From: an uncultured Eubacteriales bacterium
GTDB taxonomy: Bacteria; Bacillota; Clostridia; Christensenellales; Aristaeellaceae
DNA length: 64,000 nucleotides
NCBI GenBank assembly: GCA_902760595.1
Contig: CACWHI010000017.1
Span: 1 to 64,000 of the forward strand
Reading direction: 5' to 3'
A program made the position numbers and the translations under genes. Shown piece by piece: positions 1 through 8,615 of this stretch. Positions within the stretch are counted from its first letter, which is position 1. Each line of letters begins with the position of its first letter. A model generated the notes under the pieces. That model saw only the letters and a list, made by a program, of their open reading frames with translations, ran no database searches and had not been told where the DNA came from.

Positions 1-199
1 TCCCCTCTGCATGTCCATTCCGGCACTCCCATCCCGTCGCCCTACGGGTGTTGGAATCGCGCGCGCACCGCGGGCGCAAGCGCCTCACGCACCGCGCACC
101 ACATGCTTCGCCATCCGCCGAATGAATCGGCGGACTCCGGGATTCCGTGCCGGAACGGACCGGGCCTCGTCTCACTCTACTGTATGACTGAATAGTTAC
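1..199. repeat. Dispersed non-coding repeat, family A, copy 1 (cut by window edge)
   Basis: Bases 5-50 and 106-199 match 4544-4690 closely (for example GCCATCCGCCGAATGAATCG and GACTCCGGGATTCCGTGCC occur in both). Both copies end in GACTGAATAGTYAC (186-199 here). Copy 1 carries about 55 extra bases (51-105) rich in GCGCGC that copy 2 lacks; that insert recurs at 52666-52712. No convincing gene is present. The direct match is seen in the sequence; that it is a mobile or intergenic repeat family is inference. Confidence 0.75.
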
Positions 200-220
200 C
201 CTGTTTTTACAATCAAACTA

Positions 221-249
221 TTGCATTTTTCCCTCTTTTCGTTTATAAT
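221..249 (+). promoter_or_regulatory. Promoter of the SRP RNA gene
   Basis: TTGCAT (221-226), a 17-bp spacer and a perfect TATAAT (244-249) lie 7 bp before the predicted 5' end of the SRP RNA. It probably also feeds glyA. Confidence 0.8.
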
Positions 250-256
250 CGCTTTT

Positions 257-372
257 GCCGTTATGCGGATGGGCTCCGTGCGATGCAGCGGTGTGAACCC
301 TGTCAGGTCCGAAAGGAAGCAGCAGTAAGCACAAGGCGCATGTGCCGCGGTTCTGTCTGTCCGTATGACGGT
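257..372 (+). ncRNA. ffs: Small bacterial signal recognition particle RNA (4.5S-like)
   Basis: The core GTCAGGTCCGAAAGGAAGCA (302-321) followed by GCAGTAAGC is the conserved SRP domain IV loop that binds Ffh; the 3' side GGCGCATGTGCCG is also typical. The ends pair with each other (GCCGTTATGCGGA at 257-269 with TCCGTATGACGGT at 360-372), giving a rod-like RNA of about 116 nt, the short form without the Alu domain. A strong promoter sits just upstream and a short T-run follows (374-378). Role: scaffold of the SRP for co-translational membrane targeting. Ends are inferred from pairing. Confidence 0.93.
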
Positions 373-417
373 ATTTTTGTATATTCGCGGCTGACCGACC
401 TGAGAAGGAGAACTGCC

Positions 418-1668
418 ATGCTCCCGATTCCCGAATGCCTGTTGAATACAGATCCTGAGATCGCGCGCGTGATCGCCGAAGAGGCGGGACGCCAGGAGGA
501 TCACCTTGAGCTGATCGCTTCTGAGAACTTCGTCTCCCCGGCCGTGCTGGCCGCTATGGGGAGCGTACTGACAAACAAGTACGCCGAGGGATATCCGGGA
601 CACCGGTATTACGGCGGCTGCGTCCATGTGGATGAGGCGGAGGAGCTGGCGCGGGAGCGGGCCAAGGCGCTGTACGGCGCGGAGCACGCCAACGTTCAGC
701 CCCACAGCGGCTCGCAGGCGAATATGGCCGTGTATTTCGCGCTGCTTCAGCCCGGCGATACGGTGCTGGGCATGAGCCTGAGCACCGGCGGGCACCTGAC
801 CCACGGCAGCCCGGTGAACATCTCCGGCAAGTATTTTCATTTTGAGGGCTACGGCCTCGATCCCGAAACGGAGCGCATCGACTATGAGGCGCTGCGGAAG
901 AAGGCGCTGGAGCTGCGGCCGAAGCTGATCGTGGCCGGCGCCTCCGCCTATCCGCGCGTCATCGATTTTGAGCGCTTCCGCGCCATCGCGGACGAGGTCG
1001 GCGCCTACCTGATGGTGGATATGGCGCACATCGCGGGTCTGGTGGCCGCGGGCGAGCATCCGTCGCCCGTGCCTTACGCGGACGTGGTGACGACCACTAC
1101 GCACAAGACCCTGCGCGGCCCGCGCGGCGGCATGATCCTGTGCCGCCGGGAGCTGGCCAGGGCCATCGACAAGGCGATCTTCCCCGGCACGCAGGGCGGC
1201 CCGCTGATGCATATCGTCGCCGCCAAGGCGGTCTGCTTCAAGGAGGCCATGAGCGACAGCTTCAAGGCCTACCAGCATCAGATCGTCCTGAACGCCAAGG
1301 CGCTGGAGGAGGGTCTGCGGGCGAACGGCGTCCGTATGGTGTCCGGCGGTACGGACAACCACCTGATCCTGATCGATCTGTGCGACACGGATATCACCGG
1401 CCTGCAGCTGGAGACCTGGCTCGAGGCCTCCAATATCACCGTCAATAAGAACATGGTGCCGCGCGACCGGCGCAAGCCCACGGAGACCAGCGGCCTGCGC
1501 ATCGGCACGCCGGCGGTGACCACCCGCGGCCTGGTGGAAGCGGACATGCGCGACATCGCGGACGGTATCGCGTGCCTGATCCGCGAGGGCGAGGCGGCTG
1601 TCCCGAAGGTCAGGGCGATGACCGCGCGGCTGACGGCCCGGTATCCGCTGTACGGGGGCGGCTGCTGA
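418..1668 (+). CDS. glyA: Serine hydroxymethyltransferase
   Basis: Cytosolic PLP enzyme converting serine and tetrahydrofolate to glycine and 5,10-methylene-THF. The 416-residue product has the usual family length. Seen: LIASENF (32-38), [13 protein letters not shown] (55-67), and the PLP-lysine motif [11 protein letters not shown] with K230. The start at 418 follows GAGAAGGAG at a good distance; an in-frame extension back to 283 would run through the SRP RNA and is rejected. The gene is followed after 1 base by a small Cys-rich ORF, so it probably heads a short operon driven from the ffs promoter or a promoter inside the RNA. Confidence 0.97.
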   Translation: MLPIPECLLNTDPEIARVIAEEAGRQEDHLELIASENFVSPAVLAAMGSVLTNKYAEGYPGHRYYGGCVHVDEAEELARERAKALYGAEHANVQPHSGSQANMAVYFALLQPGDTVLGMSLSTGGHLTHGSPVNISGKYFHFEGYGLDPETERIDYEALRKKALELRPKLIVAGASAYPRVIDFERFRAIADEVGAYLMVDMAHIAGLVAAGEHPSPVPYADVVTTTTHKTLRGPRGGMILCRRELARAIDKAIFPGTQGGPLMHIVAAKAVCFKEAMSDSFKAYQHQIVLNAKALEEGLRANGVRMVSGGTDNHLILIDLCDTDITGLQLETWLEASNITVNKNMVPRDRRKPTETSGLRIGTPAVTTRGLVEADMRDIADGIACLIREGEAAVPKVRAMTARLTARYPLYGGGC

Positions 1669-1669
1669 C

Positions 1670-1924
1670 ATGCGCTGCGGGTGCCCGCAGTGCGGGGCGT
1701 ATATGATCCAGCAGGAGGGCGGGGCCTATCTGGGCTGCCACTGCCCGGCCTGCGATTACCGCTGCGACGCGTGCATGGGTACGGACACCGTCCTGAGCAA
1801 GGAGGAGATCTCCCGCTTCCATACCGCAGGCGGCGGCAGGCTGAGCGCGCTCATGCGGCTGGCGGAGGAAGACGCGGCGCTGGACGCGCCTGAGGAGAAG
1901 GATGAATCGTGGATGAACGGATAG
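1670..1924 (+). CDS. Small cysteine-rich (zinc-ribbon-like) protein of unknown function
   Basis: Product of 84 residues. The N-terminal half holds CGCPQCG, CHCPAC and CDAC, a spacing that suggests one or two small zinc-binding knuckles; the C-terminal half is acidic and helical. It begins 1 base after the glyA stop and overlaps the next gene by 16 bp, so it is almost certainly cotranslated with both neighbours. I do not recognise a named family. The reading frame has the codon bias of its neighbours, and the clustered Cys pairs argue for a real protein. Function unknown; a nucleic-acid or metal-binding accessory protein is possible. Confidence 0.6.
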   Translation: MRCGCPQCGAYMIQQEGGAYLGCHCPACDYRCDACMGTDTVLSKEEISRFHTAGGGRLSALMRLAEEDAALDAPEEKDESWMNG

Positions 1925-2982
1925 CGGGAAAGCTGAGAGCGCTGCTGTCCGGCCTGCGGCGGCCGGTCACGCTGACGGACGGGCAGGGACGCGATCAGCT
2001 GAACGACGGCGCGCCCGCCGCGTGGGTGCCTGAGGCGCTGCCGGCGGGGGAAGCCCTGCCGGAGGCCGGGCAGGTATTCCTGCGCAGCGAGGCCATGGAA
2101 GGCCTGGTCTGGATCGCGGACGGAGACGGGGAGAGCGGCGCTGACGCGCTGCGCCTGGCGGACGCCGTGCTGGCGGAGCTGCTGGAGCAGTATCCGGAGG
2201 CGGGCGGCCCGGAGCGCCTTTACCGCCAGCTGCTCCTGGACGATGAAAGCGTTTCGGCGATGGACGAGGCGCTGACGAAGGCGAATATCCGCCGCAGGCT
2301 GCCGCGCTGCGTGCTGGTGATAAAGGCCGGTGTGCCGTGGCACGGCAATTTCCTGAAGACCATGCGGACCATCCTGCCGGCGGGCCCTTCGGACGTGCTG
2401 GTGCCGGTGGATCCGCATACGGTGGCCTATCTGGTGGATATGAGCGTCGTCGACGACCGCGCGGACCTGCTGGAGTACGCGAACGCCACCCGGGAGTCGG
2501 TGCTGAGCGAGTCCGGCTGCGACGTGATGATCGGCATCGGCGGCTGCGCCAGCGATCTGGTGGGGCTGCACACGTCCTACGCGCAGGCCGGGAAGGCGCT
2601 GGAGATCGGGCGGGTGTTCCAGCCTCAGAAGACGGTATTCGATTACCAGCAGATGATCCTGCCGCGCTTCCTGGCGGCGCTGCCGCGGGAGCTGGCCGCG
2701 GAATACCACGACATGCTGTTCAATGCGGAAACGGCGAAGCTGTTCACCGACGAGCTGCTGGAAACGGTGGCCATGTTCTTCGAAAAGGACCTGAACCTGT
2801 CCGATACCGCCAGGCAGCTGTACATCCACCGCAATACCCTGACCTACCGGCTGGATAAGATCGCCAAGATCACCGGCCTGGACCTCAGGCATTTCGACGA
2901 CGCGGTGACGTTCAGGATGCTGATGGAAATGGGAAAATGCGGCAAAAAAGATACAGTAATGACTGATATTGAGCAAATGTGA
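1909..2982 (+). CDS. PucR/CdaR-type helix-turn-helix transcriptional regulator
   Basis: Product of 357 residues starting at GTG. The last 50 residues (DTARQLYIHRNTLTYRLDKI) are the PucR C-terminal HTH (HTH_30), which in CdaR, PucR and related regulators binds DNA; the central part resembles the GGDEF-like ligand region of this family. The N-terminus is not recognisable, so the effector is unknown. It overlaps the Cys-rich gene and is followed by a protease gene after 10 bp, so the four genes from glyA may be one operon. The target genes cannot be deduced. Confidence 0.85.
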   Translation: MDERIAGKLRALLSGLRRPVTLTDGQGRDQLNDGAPAAWVPEALPAGEALPEAGQVFLRSEAMEGLVWIADGDGESGADALRLADAVLAELLEQYPEAGGPERLYRQLLLDDESVSAMDEALTKANIRRRLPRCVLVIKAGVPWHGNFLKTMRTILPAGPSDVLVPVDPHTVAYLVDMSVVDDRADLLEYANATRESVLSESGCDVMIGIGGCASDLVGLHTSYAQAGKALEIGRVFQPQKTVFDYQQMILPRFLAALPRELAAEYHDMLFNAETAKLFTDELLETVAMFFEKDLNLSDTARQLYIHRNTLTYRLDKIAKITGLDLRHFDDAVTFRMLMEMGKCGKKDTVMTDIEQM

Positions 2983-2992
2983 GGGATCGATT

Positions 2993-4333
2993 ATGTTTCG
3001 TACGCGTCGTATCATCAGCCTGCTGCTGGCGCTGGTCATGACCTTCGCCGCCGGCGGCAGCGCGCTGGCCGTGGGGGAAGGGCTGTTCAGCTTCTTCGAC
3101 AAGAAGGAGGACGAGGTCACGATCTCCAAGGAAGAGTATGAGAAGCTGATGCAGTTCTCGAAGCTGGCGGAGATCATGGATGTGGTGGAAGCCTACTATT
3201 ATGAAGAGCCGGACAGGAAGGCCATGCTGGATTACGCCATCATGGGCATGCTGCAGGGCCTGGGCGACAACTACACCTTTTATTACACGCCTGAAAACTG
3301 GAAGAAGATGTGGGAGGACGACGAGGGCGTATACGCCGGCGTCGGCATCCAGATGCTGGCGGATTTCACCGCCAACACGGTCACCATCAGCCGCGTGTTC
3401 AGGAATACCCCGGCCGAGGAAGCGGGCCTGAAGAAAGGCGACCAGCTGGTCCGCGTGGACGAGCTCCAGGTCACGGCCGAGACCATGCAGGAGGCCGCCA
3501 TCCTGATGCGCGGCAAGGAAGCGGAGACCGTCGAGATCGAGATCATCCGCCGCGGCGAGCGCATGACCTTCACCGTGGGCCGGCGCGTCATCACCGTCAA
3601 CACGGTGGAATACACGATGCTGGACGACCAGGTAGGCCTGCTGGCGCTGTATGATTTCGCCGGCAGCTGCGTGACGGACTTCACCGAAGCGCTGAAGGCC
3701 CTGCGCAGCCAGGGCGCGACCGCGCTGGTGATCGATGTGCGCGATAACGGCGGCGGCTGGGTGGCTGCGGCGGAAAAGATGGTGGACCTGTTCCTGGACA
3801 AGCAGCTGCTGTTCTACGCCGAGGACCGCTCAAAAGACCGCATCGACTATTATACCACCGACGGCAAGGACGATATCCCGCTGGTCGTGCTGGTCAACGG
3901 CAGCTCCGCCTCCTCCTCCGAGATCCTGGCCGGCACCCTCCGGGCCGCGGGCCGCGCGCGCCTGGTGGGCACAAAGACTTACGGCAAGGGCATCATGCAG
4001 TACGTGATCCCGCTCAACGGCCGGGACGGCGAGGAGGACGGCATGCAGGTGACCTTCGCACAGTATTTCCTGCCGGACGGCACCGTGGTGCACAAGGTGG
4101 GCCTGACGCCCGACGTGACCGTGGAGATGCCGGAGGAGCTCGTGAACGAGTACTTCGAGCTGGGCGATATGCGCGACCCGCAGCTGAAGGCGGCCTGGGA
4201 AGAAGCCGTGCGCGTCCGCGACGAGGAGCCGCTGAACGCCGAAGCCGCCGACATGGAGCCCGCCCAGGCGCCCGCCGAGGCGGACTGGAGCTTCTCCGCC
4301 CAGGAGATGCTGCCGCTGACGCTCGGAATGTAA
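2993..4333 (+). CDS. Secreted S41 family C-terminal processing peptidase (CtpA-like)
   Basis: Product of 446 residues. N-terminal signal/anchor RRIISLLLALVMTFAAGGSA (about 5-25), then a helical segment, a PDZ domain (about 115-195, GVGIQM ... EEAGLKKGD) and the S41 protease core with NGSSASSSEI (302-311, catalytic Ser region) and GTKTYGKG (327-334, catalytic Lys K332). Such enzymes cleave exported proteins at or near the C-terminus, using the PDZ domain to gate access. The start was placed at 2993 because GAGGG lies 6-10 bases upstream and the signal peptide begins there. The C-terminus has an Ala/Pro/Glu-rich tail. Confidence 0.92.
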   Translation: MFRTRRIISLLLALVMTFAAGGSALAVGEGLFSFFDKKEDEVTISKEEYEKLMQFSKLAEIMDVVEAYYYEEPDRKAMLDYAIMGMLQGLGDNYTFYYTPENWKKMWEDDEGVYAGVGIQMLADFTANTVTISRVFRNTPAEEAGLKKGDQLVRVDELQVTAETMQEAAILMRGKEAETVEIEIIRRGERMTFTVGRRVITVNTVEYTMLDDQVGLLALYDFAGSCVTDFTEALKALRSQGATALVIDVRDNGGGWVAAAEKMVDLFLDKQLLFYAEDRSKDRIDYYTTDGKDDIPLVVLVNGSSASSSEILAGTLRAAGRARLVGTKTYGKGIMQYVIPLNGRDGEEDGMQVTFAQYFLPDGTVVHKVGLTPDVTVEMPEELVNEYFELGDMRDPQLKAAWEEAVRVRDEEPLNAEAADMEPAQAPAEADWSFSAQEMLPLTLGM

Positions 4334-4342
4334 AAAGATTTG

Positions 4343-4690
4343 TGCCTGTTCAGTCTGTGACTGAACAGGCACCGCATGGGGGGCTGTCGTCCCCCCTACG
4401 AAACCCCCCAGCGGTGTTTCCTGTCGTCCCTTCGGGACTCCCGGGAGGAAACACCGCAAGGAAGAGATTCCGCTGGCGCGGAATCGTCCTCGCGGCGTAC
4501 ATGCCGCCGCTGCGGATTATAACAGAGGGTGTTCCCCCTCTGTACTCCCCTCGGCATGTCCTTTCCAGCACTCCCATCCCATCGCCCTTCGGGTGGCTTC
4601 GCCATCCGCCGAATGAATCGGTGGACTCCGGGATTCCGTGCCGGGAAGGACAGGGGCTTGTCTTACTTTACTACAGGACTGAATAGTCAC
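4343..4690. repeat. Dispersed repeat family A, copy 2, with a long perfect hairpin at its left end
   Basis: The left end is a 13-bp perfect inverted repeat GTGCCTGTTCAGT / ACTGAACAGGCAC (4343-4355 and 4361-4373) with a 5-base loop and no T-tract. Bases 4544-4690 match the copy at 5-199, including the terminal GACTGAATAGTCAC (4677-4690). The segment between is GC-rich with no supportable gene. The hairpin might still end transcription of the S41 protease gene, whose stop is 10 bases upstream. Confidence 0.7.
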
Positions 4691-4701
4691 AAGAATTTTA
4701 T

Positions 4702-4848
4702 TTGACAAGCGCACAGGATTTGTGTTATTATAACTTTTGTGTCAGGCTGTCTCATTAGCCCCGAGGCGGCTGGACGTATGTCCGGGTATGCGACCATCAT
4801 AACCGGGCGAAACAATACAGTTCCGCAACGAAACAGGAGGAAACTCAC
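4702..4848 (+). promoter_or_regulatory. Promoter and leader of the rplM-rpsI operon
   Basis: TTGACA (4702-4707), 18-bp spacer, TATTAT (4726-4731). The transcript would carry a leader of about 110 nt before the TTG start codon. In Bacillota such rplM leaders often fold into an autoregulatory L13-binding structure; here GCCCCGAGGC-like short stems are visible, but I could not confirm the known leader fold. AGGAGG at 4835-4840 is the ribosome site. Confidence 0.65.
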
Positions 4849-5289
4849 TTGAAAACCTATATGGCAACCGCGCAGGCTGCGAACGCCGGGCGCAAGTGGT
4901 ATATCGTTGATGCGGATGGAATGGTTCTGGGGCGTCTCGCCAGCCAGGTCGCCAATGTTCTCCGCGGTAAGAATAAACCGACCTACACCCCGCATATCGA
5001 TACGGGCGACTATGTGATCATCATCAATTCTGATAAGATCCGCATGACCGGCAAGAAGCTGGATCAGAAGATCTATTACCATCACAGCGGTTATGTCGGC
5101 GGTCTGAAGGAAACCAAGTACAAGGACCTGCTGGACAAGAAGTCTGACTTTGCGGTGCGCCGCGCGATCGTCGGCATGCTGCCCAAGGGCCCCCTGGGCC
5201 GTCAGATGGCCAAGAAGCTCTATATCTACAAGGGTGAGGAATACAAGCAGACTGCTCAGCAGCCTGAAAAGCTCGAACTCATCAAGTGA
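4849..5289 (+). CDS. rplM: 50S ribosomal protein L13
   Basis: Product of 146 residues with the L13 hallmarks YTPHIDTGDYVIIINSDKI (44-62 region), YYHHSGYVGG and GMLPKGPLGRQMAKKL. It begins at a TTG codon: this gives the family N-terminus (MKTYMATA...) and is well spaced from the AGGAGG. An alternative ATG four codons in would remove conserved residues. First gene of the rplM-rpsI operon; early assembly protein of the large subunit. Confidence 0.98.
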   Translation: MKTYMATAQAANAGRKWYIVDADGMVLGRLASQVANVLRGKNKPTYTPHIDTGDYVIIINSDKIRMTGKKLDQKIYYHHSGYVGGLKETKYKDLLDKKSDFAVRRAIVGMLPKGPLGRQMAKKLYIYKGEEYKQTAQQPEKLELIK

Positions 5290-5314
5290 TCGCTGCATAA
5301 AGGAGAATTGATTT

Positions 5315-5704
5315 ATGGCAACTGCTGATTTCCACGCCGTAGGACGCCGCAAGTCTGCTGTCGCGCGCGTTCGTCTGGTGCCTGGCGAAGGTAAAATCGT
5401 TATCAACAAGCGTGATATCGACCAGTATTTTGGTCTTGAAACCCTCAAAATGACCGTGCGTCAGCCCATGACGCTGTGCAACGTTTCCGGCTTCGACGTG
5501 CTGGTGAACGTGAACGGCGGCGGCGTGACCGGCCAGAGCGGCGCGATCCGCCACGGCATCAGCCGCGCGCTGTGCAAGGCGAACCCCGAACTGCGTGCCG
5601 CCCTCAAGAAGGCCGGCTTCTTGACCCGTGATCCGCGCATGAAGGAGCGCAAGAAGTACGGCCTCAAGGCTGCCCGCCGCGCTCCGCAGTTCAGCAAGCG
5701 CTGA
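5315..5704 (+). CDS. rpsI: 30S ribosomal protein S9
   Basis: Product of 129 residues ending in the S9 signature ...RAPQFSKR, whose basic tail reaches the P-site tRNA. Seen: [15 protein letters not shown] near the N-terminus and [21 protein letters not shown] in the core (in two adjoining parts). It follows rplM by 25 bp with AAGGAG before the ATG, the standard L13-S9 pairing. Confidence 0.98.
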   Translation: MATADFHAVGRRKSAVARVRLVPGEGKIVINKRDIDQYFGLETLKMTVRQPMTLCNVSGFDVLVNVNGGGVTGQSGAIRHGISRALCKANPELRAALKKAGFLTRDPRMKERKKYGLKAARRAPQFSKR

Positions 5705-5740
5705 TGGTTTTCATATCGACTACGAATACGAGGTGTTAAT

Positions 5741-5875
5741 ATGGGTCCTACATATCATCCGAAAAAGCGTCAGCGCAGCAAGGTCCATGGGTTCCGCGCT
5801 CGCATGTCCACCAAAAACGGCCGCCGTGTACTTCAGGCAAGGCGCCGTCGCGGCCGTAAGCAACTGACCGTCTGA
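5741..5875 (+). CDS. rpmH: 50S ribosomal protein L34
   Basis: A 44-residue product, [12 protein letters not shown]... to ...[11 protein letters not shown], matching L34 in length and in the [20 protein letters not shown] core. It starts 36 bp after rpsI, with GAGGTG upstream. L34 normally opens the rpmH-rnpA-yidD-yidC-jag cassette beside the replication origin; here it directly follows rplM-rpsI. Confidence 0.97.
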   Translation: MGPTYHPKKRQRSKVHGFRARMSTKNGRRVLQARRRRGRKQLTV

Positions 5876-5951
5876 AACAGGCTTTAGCGCGTGCCGAGCG
5901 CGCCTGAACGGATCCTGAATATCCGCTGTTTCCAGATCAAGTGTTTCGTGG

Positions 5952-6003
5952 CTTAGCCCGCCCCGCTTTGTCCATTCATCAGCAAAGAGGGGCGGGCTTA
6001 TTT
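5952..6003 (+). terminator. Intrinsic terminator or attenuator between rpmH and rnpA
   Basis: GCCCGCCCC (5956-5964) pairs with GGGGCGGGC (5989-5997), extended by CTTTG/CAAAG, and is followed by TTATTTC. It probably lets L34 be made in excess over RnpA from one operon. Confidence 0.75.
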
Positions 6004-6023
6004 CATCGTTAGCGGAGGTCAGT

Positions 6024-6359
6024 GTGCAGAAGCAGCATCGGCTCCGGAAAAACAGCCAGTTCCAGCACGTGTACCGCAAGGGAAAAAGCGCCGGCGCACG
6101 GGAGCTGGCGCTGGTCTACCTGCCCTCCGGCAGGCAGCTGGTCGGCTTTTCCGTGGGGAAGAAGGTCGGCAACGCTGTCAAGCGCAACCTGGTCAAGCGG
6201 CGCCTGCGCGCGGCCTTCCGTGAGGAAATGCCCCAGCTCAAAAAAGGCCTTTACATCGTCGCCGCCCGCAGCGGCGCGGCGGAGGCGGACTACCAGACGC
6301 TGCGGCGTTCCCTCAGGTATGTGCTGAAAAAGCAGCAGCTTTATCATACACCGTCATGA
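6024..6359 (+). CDS. rnpA: Ribonuclease P protein component
   Basis: Product of 111 residues starting at GTG after GGAGG. The RNR motif [13 protein letters not shown] (about 49-61) that contacts the P RNA is intact, as is the N-terminal [17 protein letters not shown]. With the RNase P RNA it removes 5' leaders from pre-tRNAs. It overlaps yidD by 4 bp (ATGA). Confidence 0.96.
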   Translation: MQKQHRLRKNSQFQHVYRKGKSAGARELALVYLPSGRQLVGFSVGKKVGNAVKRNLVKRRLRAAFREEMPQLKKGLYIVAARSGAAEADYQTLRRSLRYVLKKQQLYHTPS

Positions 6360-6595
6360 AACGTGCATGTATCCGCGCGATCCGCTTCTACCAGAAGAAC
6401 CTGAGCCCGCTGAAGCCGGGCTGCTGCCGTTTCGTGCCCACCTGCTCGGAATACGCCGTCCAGGCGATCGAGCGGTACGGAACGGCACGCGGCGTATCGC
6501 TGGCGGCCAGGCGGATCGCCAGGTGCCATCCGCTGTGCGAGGGCGGATATGATCCGGTGCCTGAGAACCCGGATATGACCATCAAGAAGGGATGA
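6356..6595 (+). CDS. yidD: Membrane protein insertion efficiency factor YidD
   Basis: Product of 79 residues with the family signature [31 protein letters not shown] and [13 protein letters not shown]. Amphipathic membrane-associated protein that helps YidC and Sec insertion. It overlaps rnpA and lies 10 bp before yidC, as in most bacteria. Confidence 0.96.
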   Translation: MKRACIRAIRFYQKNLSPLKPGCCRFVPTCSEYAVQAIERYGTARGVSLAARRIARCHPLCEGGYDPVPENPDMTIKKG

Positions 6596-6605
6596 AAGAC
6601 TAAGA

Positions 6606-7634
6606 ATGACTGCACTGCTTAGATCGGTACTCGATTTCATTTACCGGCTGATCGGCAATTACGGCTGGTCCATCGCCATGTTCACCATCCTCATCCGTGT
6701 GGTGCTGCTGCCCCTGGATATCAAGAACCGCCAGGGCATGATCAAGATGCAGAAGATGCAGCCGAAGATCAACGAGCTGCAGAAGAAATACGCCAACGAT
6801 CAGCAGAAGCTGCAGCAGAAGCAGATGGAGCTCTTCCGCAACGAGCATTACAACCCCATGTCCGGATGCCTGCCGATGCTGATCCAGCTGCCGATCCTGT
6901 GGATCATGTTCGCGGCCATGCGTTCCCTGGCCAACGAGCAGATGGCGCGCCAGATCATCCAGTACGTCTGCGGCGAAACGCCCCAGCTGTCCGGCTGGCT
7001 CTGGGTCAAGAACGTCTGGTCCTCCGACTCCCTTTTCGCGGCGATCGTCCCGACGCTGGACAACCTGCGCCAGGTGGAGCCCGCGACCTGGTCGGCCGTG
7101 ATTGCCAGCCTGCCCCAGGAAACCATCCAGACCCTCATTGCGAACATTCCCAATTATACCGAGGGCATGCTCACTGTGGCGACTTCCGCCCAGGCGCAGA
7201 CGCTGGCCCAGGCCCTGTATGCCGCCGCCGAGCTGCAGCCCGCGTATCAGGCGGCCATGGAGATGTCCGTGTCCAACCTGAACATCCTGTTCCTGTTCAC
7301 GGTCAATATCTACAAGAACTACAACGGCCTGCTGATCCTGCCCGCGCTGGCGGCGATCACCCAGGTGATCATGACCAAGTTCACCCAGCAGGCGCAGCCC
7401 GCGCAGAACAGCGGCAACAACGCGCAGGCGGCCCAGACCCAGAGCATGAACACCTTCATGAAGTACCTGTTCCCGCTCATGTCCATCTGGTTCTGCCTGA
7501 TCTCCAGCGCGTCCTTCGCGATCTACTGGGTGACCTCCAATATCGTCGCCGGTATCTCCAACTACGCGATCTCCAAGTACTATGACAACAAGGATCAGAA
7601 TACTGCATCAGAGCAAGGAGCACTGAAAGCATGA
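6606..7634 (+). CDS. yidC: Membrane protein insertase YidC/Oxa1
   Basis: Product of 342 residues. After the first membrane segment (WSIAMFTILIRVVLLPLD, about 20-37) comes the charged cytoplasmic hairpin KMQPKINELQKKYANDQQKL and then MSGCLPMLIQLPILWIMF, all typical of YidC. The region about 110-215 is longer than in short YidCs and is periplasm-facing in the model. It lacks the large Gram-negative N-terminal domain. It shares 4 bp with jag. Confidence 0.96.
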   Translation: MTALLRSVLDFIYRLIGNYGWSIAMFTILIRVVLLPLDIKNRQGMIKMQKMQPKINELQKKYANDQQKLQQKQMELFRNEHYNPMSGCLPMLIQLPILWIMFAAMRSLANEQMARQIIQYVCGETPQLSGWLWVKNVWSSDSLFAAIVPTLDNLRQVEPATWSAVIASLPQETIQTLIANIPNYTEGMLTVATSAQAQTLAQALYAAAELQPAYQAAMEMSVSNLNILFLFTVNIYKNYNGLLILPALAAITQVIMTKFTQQAQPAQNSGNNAQAAQTQSMNTFMKYLFPLMSIWFCLISSASFAIYWVTSNIVAGISNYAISKYYDNKDQNTASEQGALKA

Positions 7635-8611
7635 AAAGCATTGAAATGACCGCTAAGACCACCGAAGACGCGATCAGCGCGGGCCTGGAGCAGCTGGGCG
7701 TCAGCCTGGGTGACGTCAAGGTCGATATCCTGGAAGAGGGCAGCAAGGGCCTGTTCGGCCTGTTCGGCAGCCGTCCGGCCAAGGTCCGCCTGACCCTGAC
7801 CGAGGAAAGCTCCGAGGACGAGGTGCATGAGATCTTTGCCCATGCCCTTGGCAACGTGAACGAAGAGAAACCCGCGAAGGCCGAAAAGCCTGTGAAGGCC
7901 GAAATGCCCGCGCCGGCGGAAGCGCGTCCGGCCGCGAAGCCCGCCGCGAAAAAGGCCGCGCCGAAGAAGGCCGCCGCTGAAGCGAAAGCGGAGGAGCCCA
8001 AGGAAGAGGCGGCTGTGCAGGAGCCCGCGCCCAAGGCGGAAAAGAAGAGCGCCGCCCCCAAGAAGGCGAGCGCCCCGAAGGCGGAGCCCAAGCCCGCCGC
8101 GGAGGTCGTGCCCGCTGAGCAGCTGGATCCGTCCACGCTCGCCGGCAAGGCGCAGGACTTCCTGAATCACGTGACCAAGCTGATGGGCGTGGAGACCCAG
8201 GTGCACATGGCCACCGACGAGGAAGGCTTCCTGCACGCTGACCTGCAGGGCGATACCTCCGGCATCCTGATCGGCCGCCGGGGCGAGACACTGGACGCGC
8301 TGCAGCACCTGACCAGCCTGTACATTAACAAGGGCAAGAGCGATTATACCCGCATCACCCTGGATACCGAAAACTACCGCGCCCGCCGCGAGGACACGCT
8401 GATCCGCCTGGCCAACCGCTACGCGAACCGCGCGGTCAAGACGGGCCGCCGTGTGTCCGTGGAGCCGATGAACCCCTATGAGCGCCGCATCATGCACAGC
8501 GCGCTGCAGGAGAACGAGCTGGTAGACACGCATTCCGAGGGCGAGGAGCCCAACCGCCACATCGTCATCACCCCGCGCAAGCAGGGCGCGCGTGAGCAGC
8601 AGGCGGAGTAA
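7631..8611 (+). CDS. jag: KhpB/EloR (Jag) RNA-binding protein
   Basis: Product of 326 residues with three parts: the Jag_N domain (1-57, EGSKGLFGLFGSRPAKV), a low-complexity Ala/Lys/Pro/Glu linker (about 80-165), and a KH domain (GRRG at 215-218) plus R3H domain (PMNPYERRIMHSAL, 279-292). In other Bacillota KhpB partners with KhpA, binds RNA and influences cell elongation and sRNA networks. The linker is unusually long, so the protein exceeds the usual 200-270 residues. Confidence 0.94.
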   Translation: MKSIEMTAKTTEDAISAGLEQLGVSLGDVKVDILEEGSKGLFGLFGSRPAKVRLTLTEESSEDEVHEIFAHALGNVNEEKPAKAEKPVKAEMPAPAEARPAAKPAAKKAAPKKAAAEAKAEEPKEEAAVQEPAPKAEKKSAAPKKASAPKAEPKPAAEVVPAEQLDPSTLAGKAQDFLNHVTKLMGVETQVHMATDEEGFLHADLQGDTSGILIGRRGETLDALQHLTSLYINKGKSDYTRITLDTENYRARREDTLIRLANRYANRAVKTGRRVSVEPMNPYERRIMHSALQENELVDTHSEGEEPNRHIVITPRKQGAREQQAE

Positions 8612-8615
8612 TGCC

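Noticed and set aside
283-417. N-terminal extension of glyA from an ATG at 283
   Set aside because: The extension lies in the conserved SRP RNA and is absent from serine hydroxymethyltransferases; the start at 418 has a good ribosome site.
5700-6030. Replication origin next to rpmH
   Set aside because: No cluster of TTATNCACA boxes, no AT-rich unwinding region and no dnaA or dnaN.
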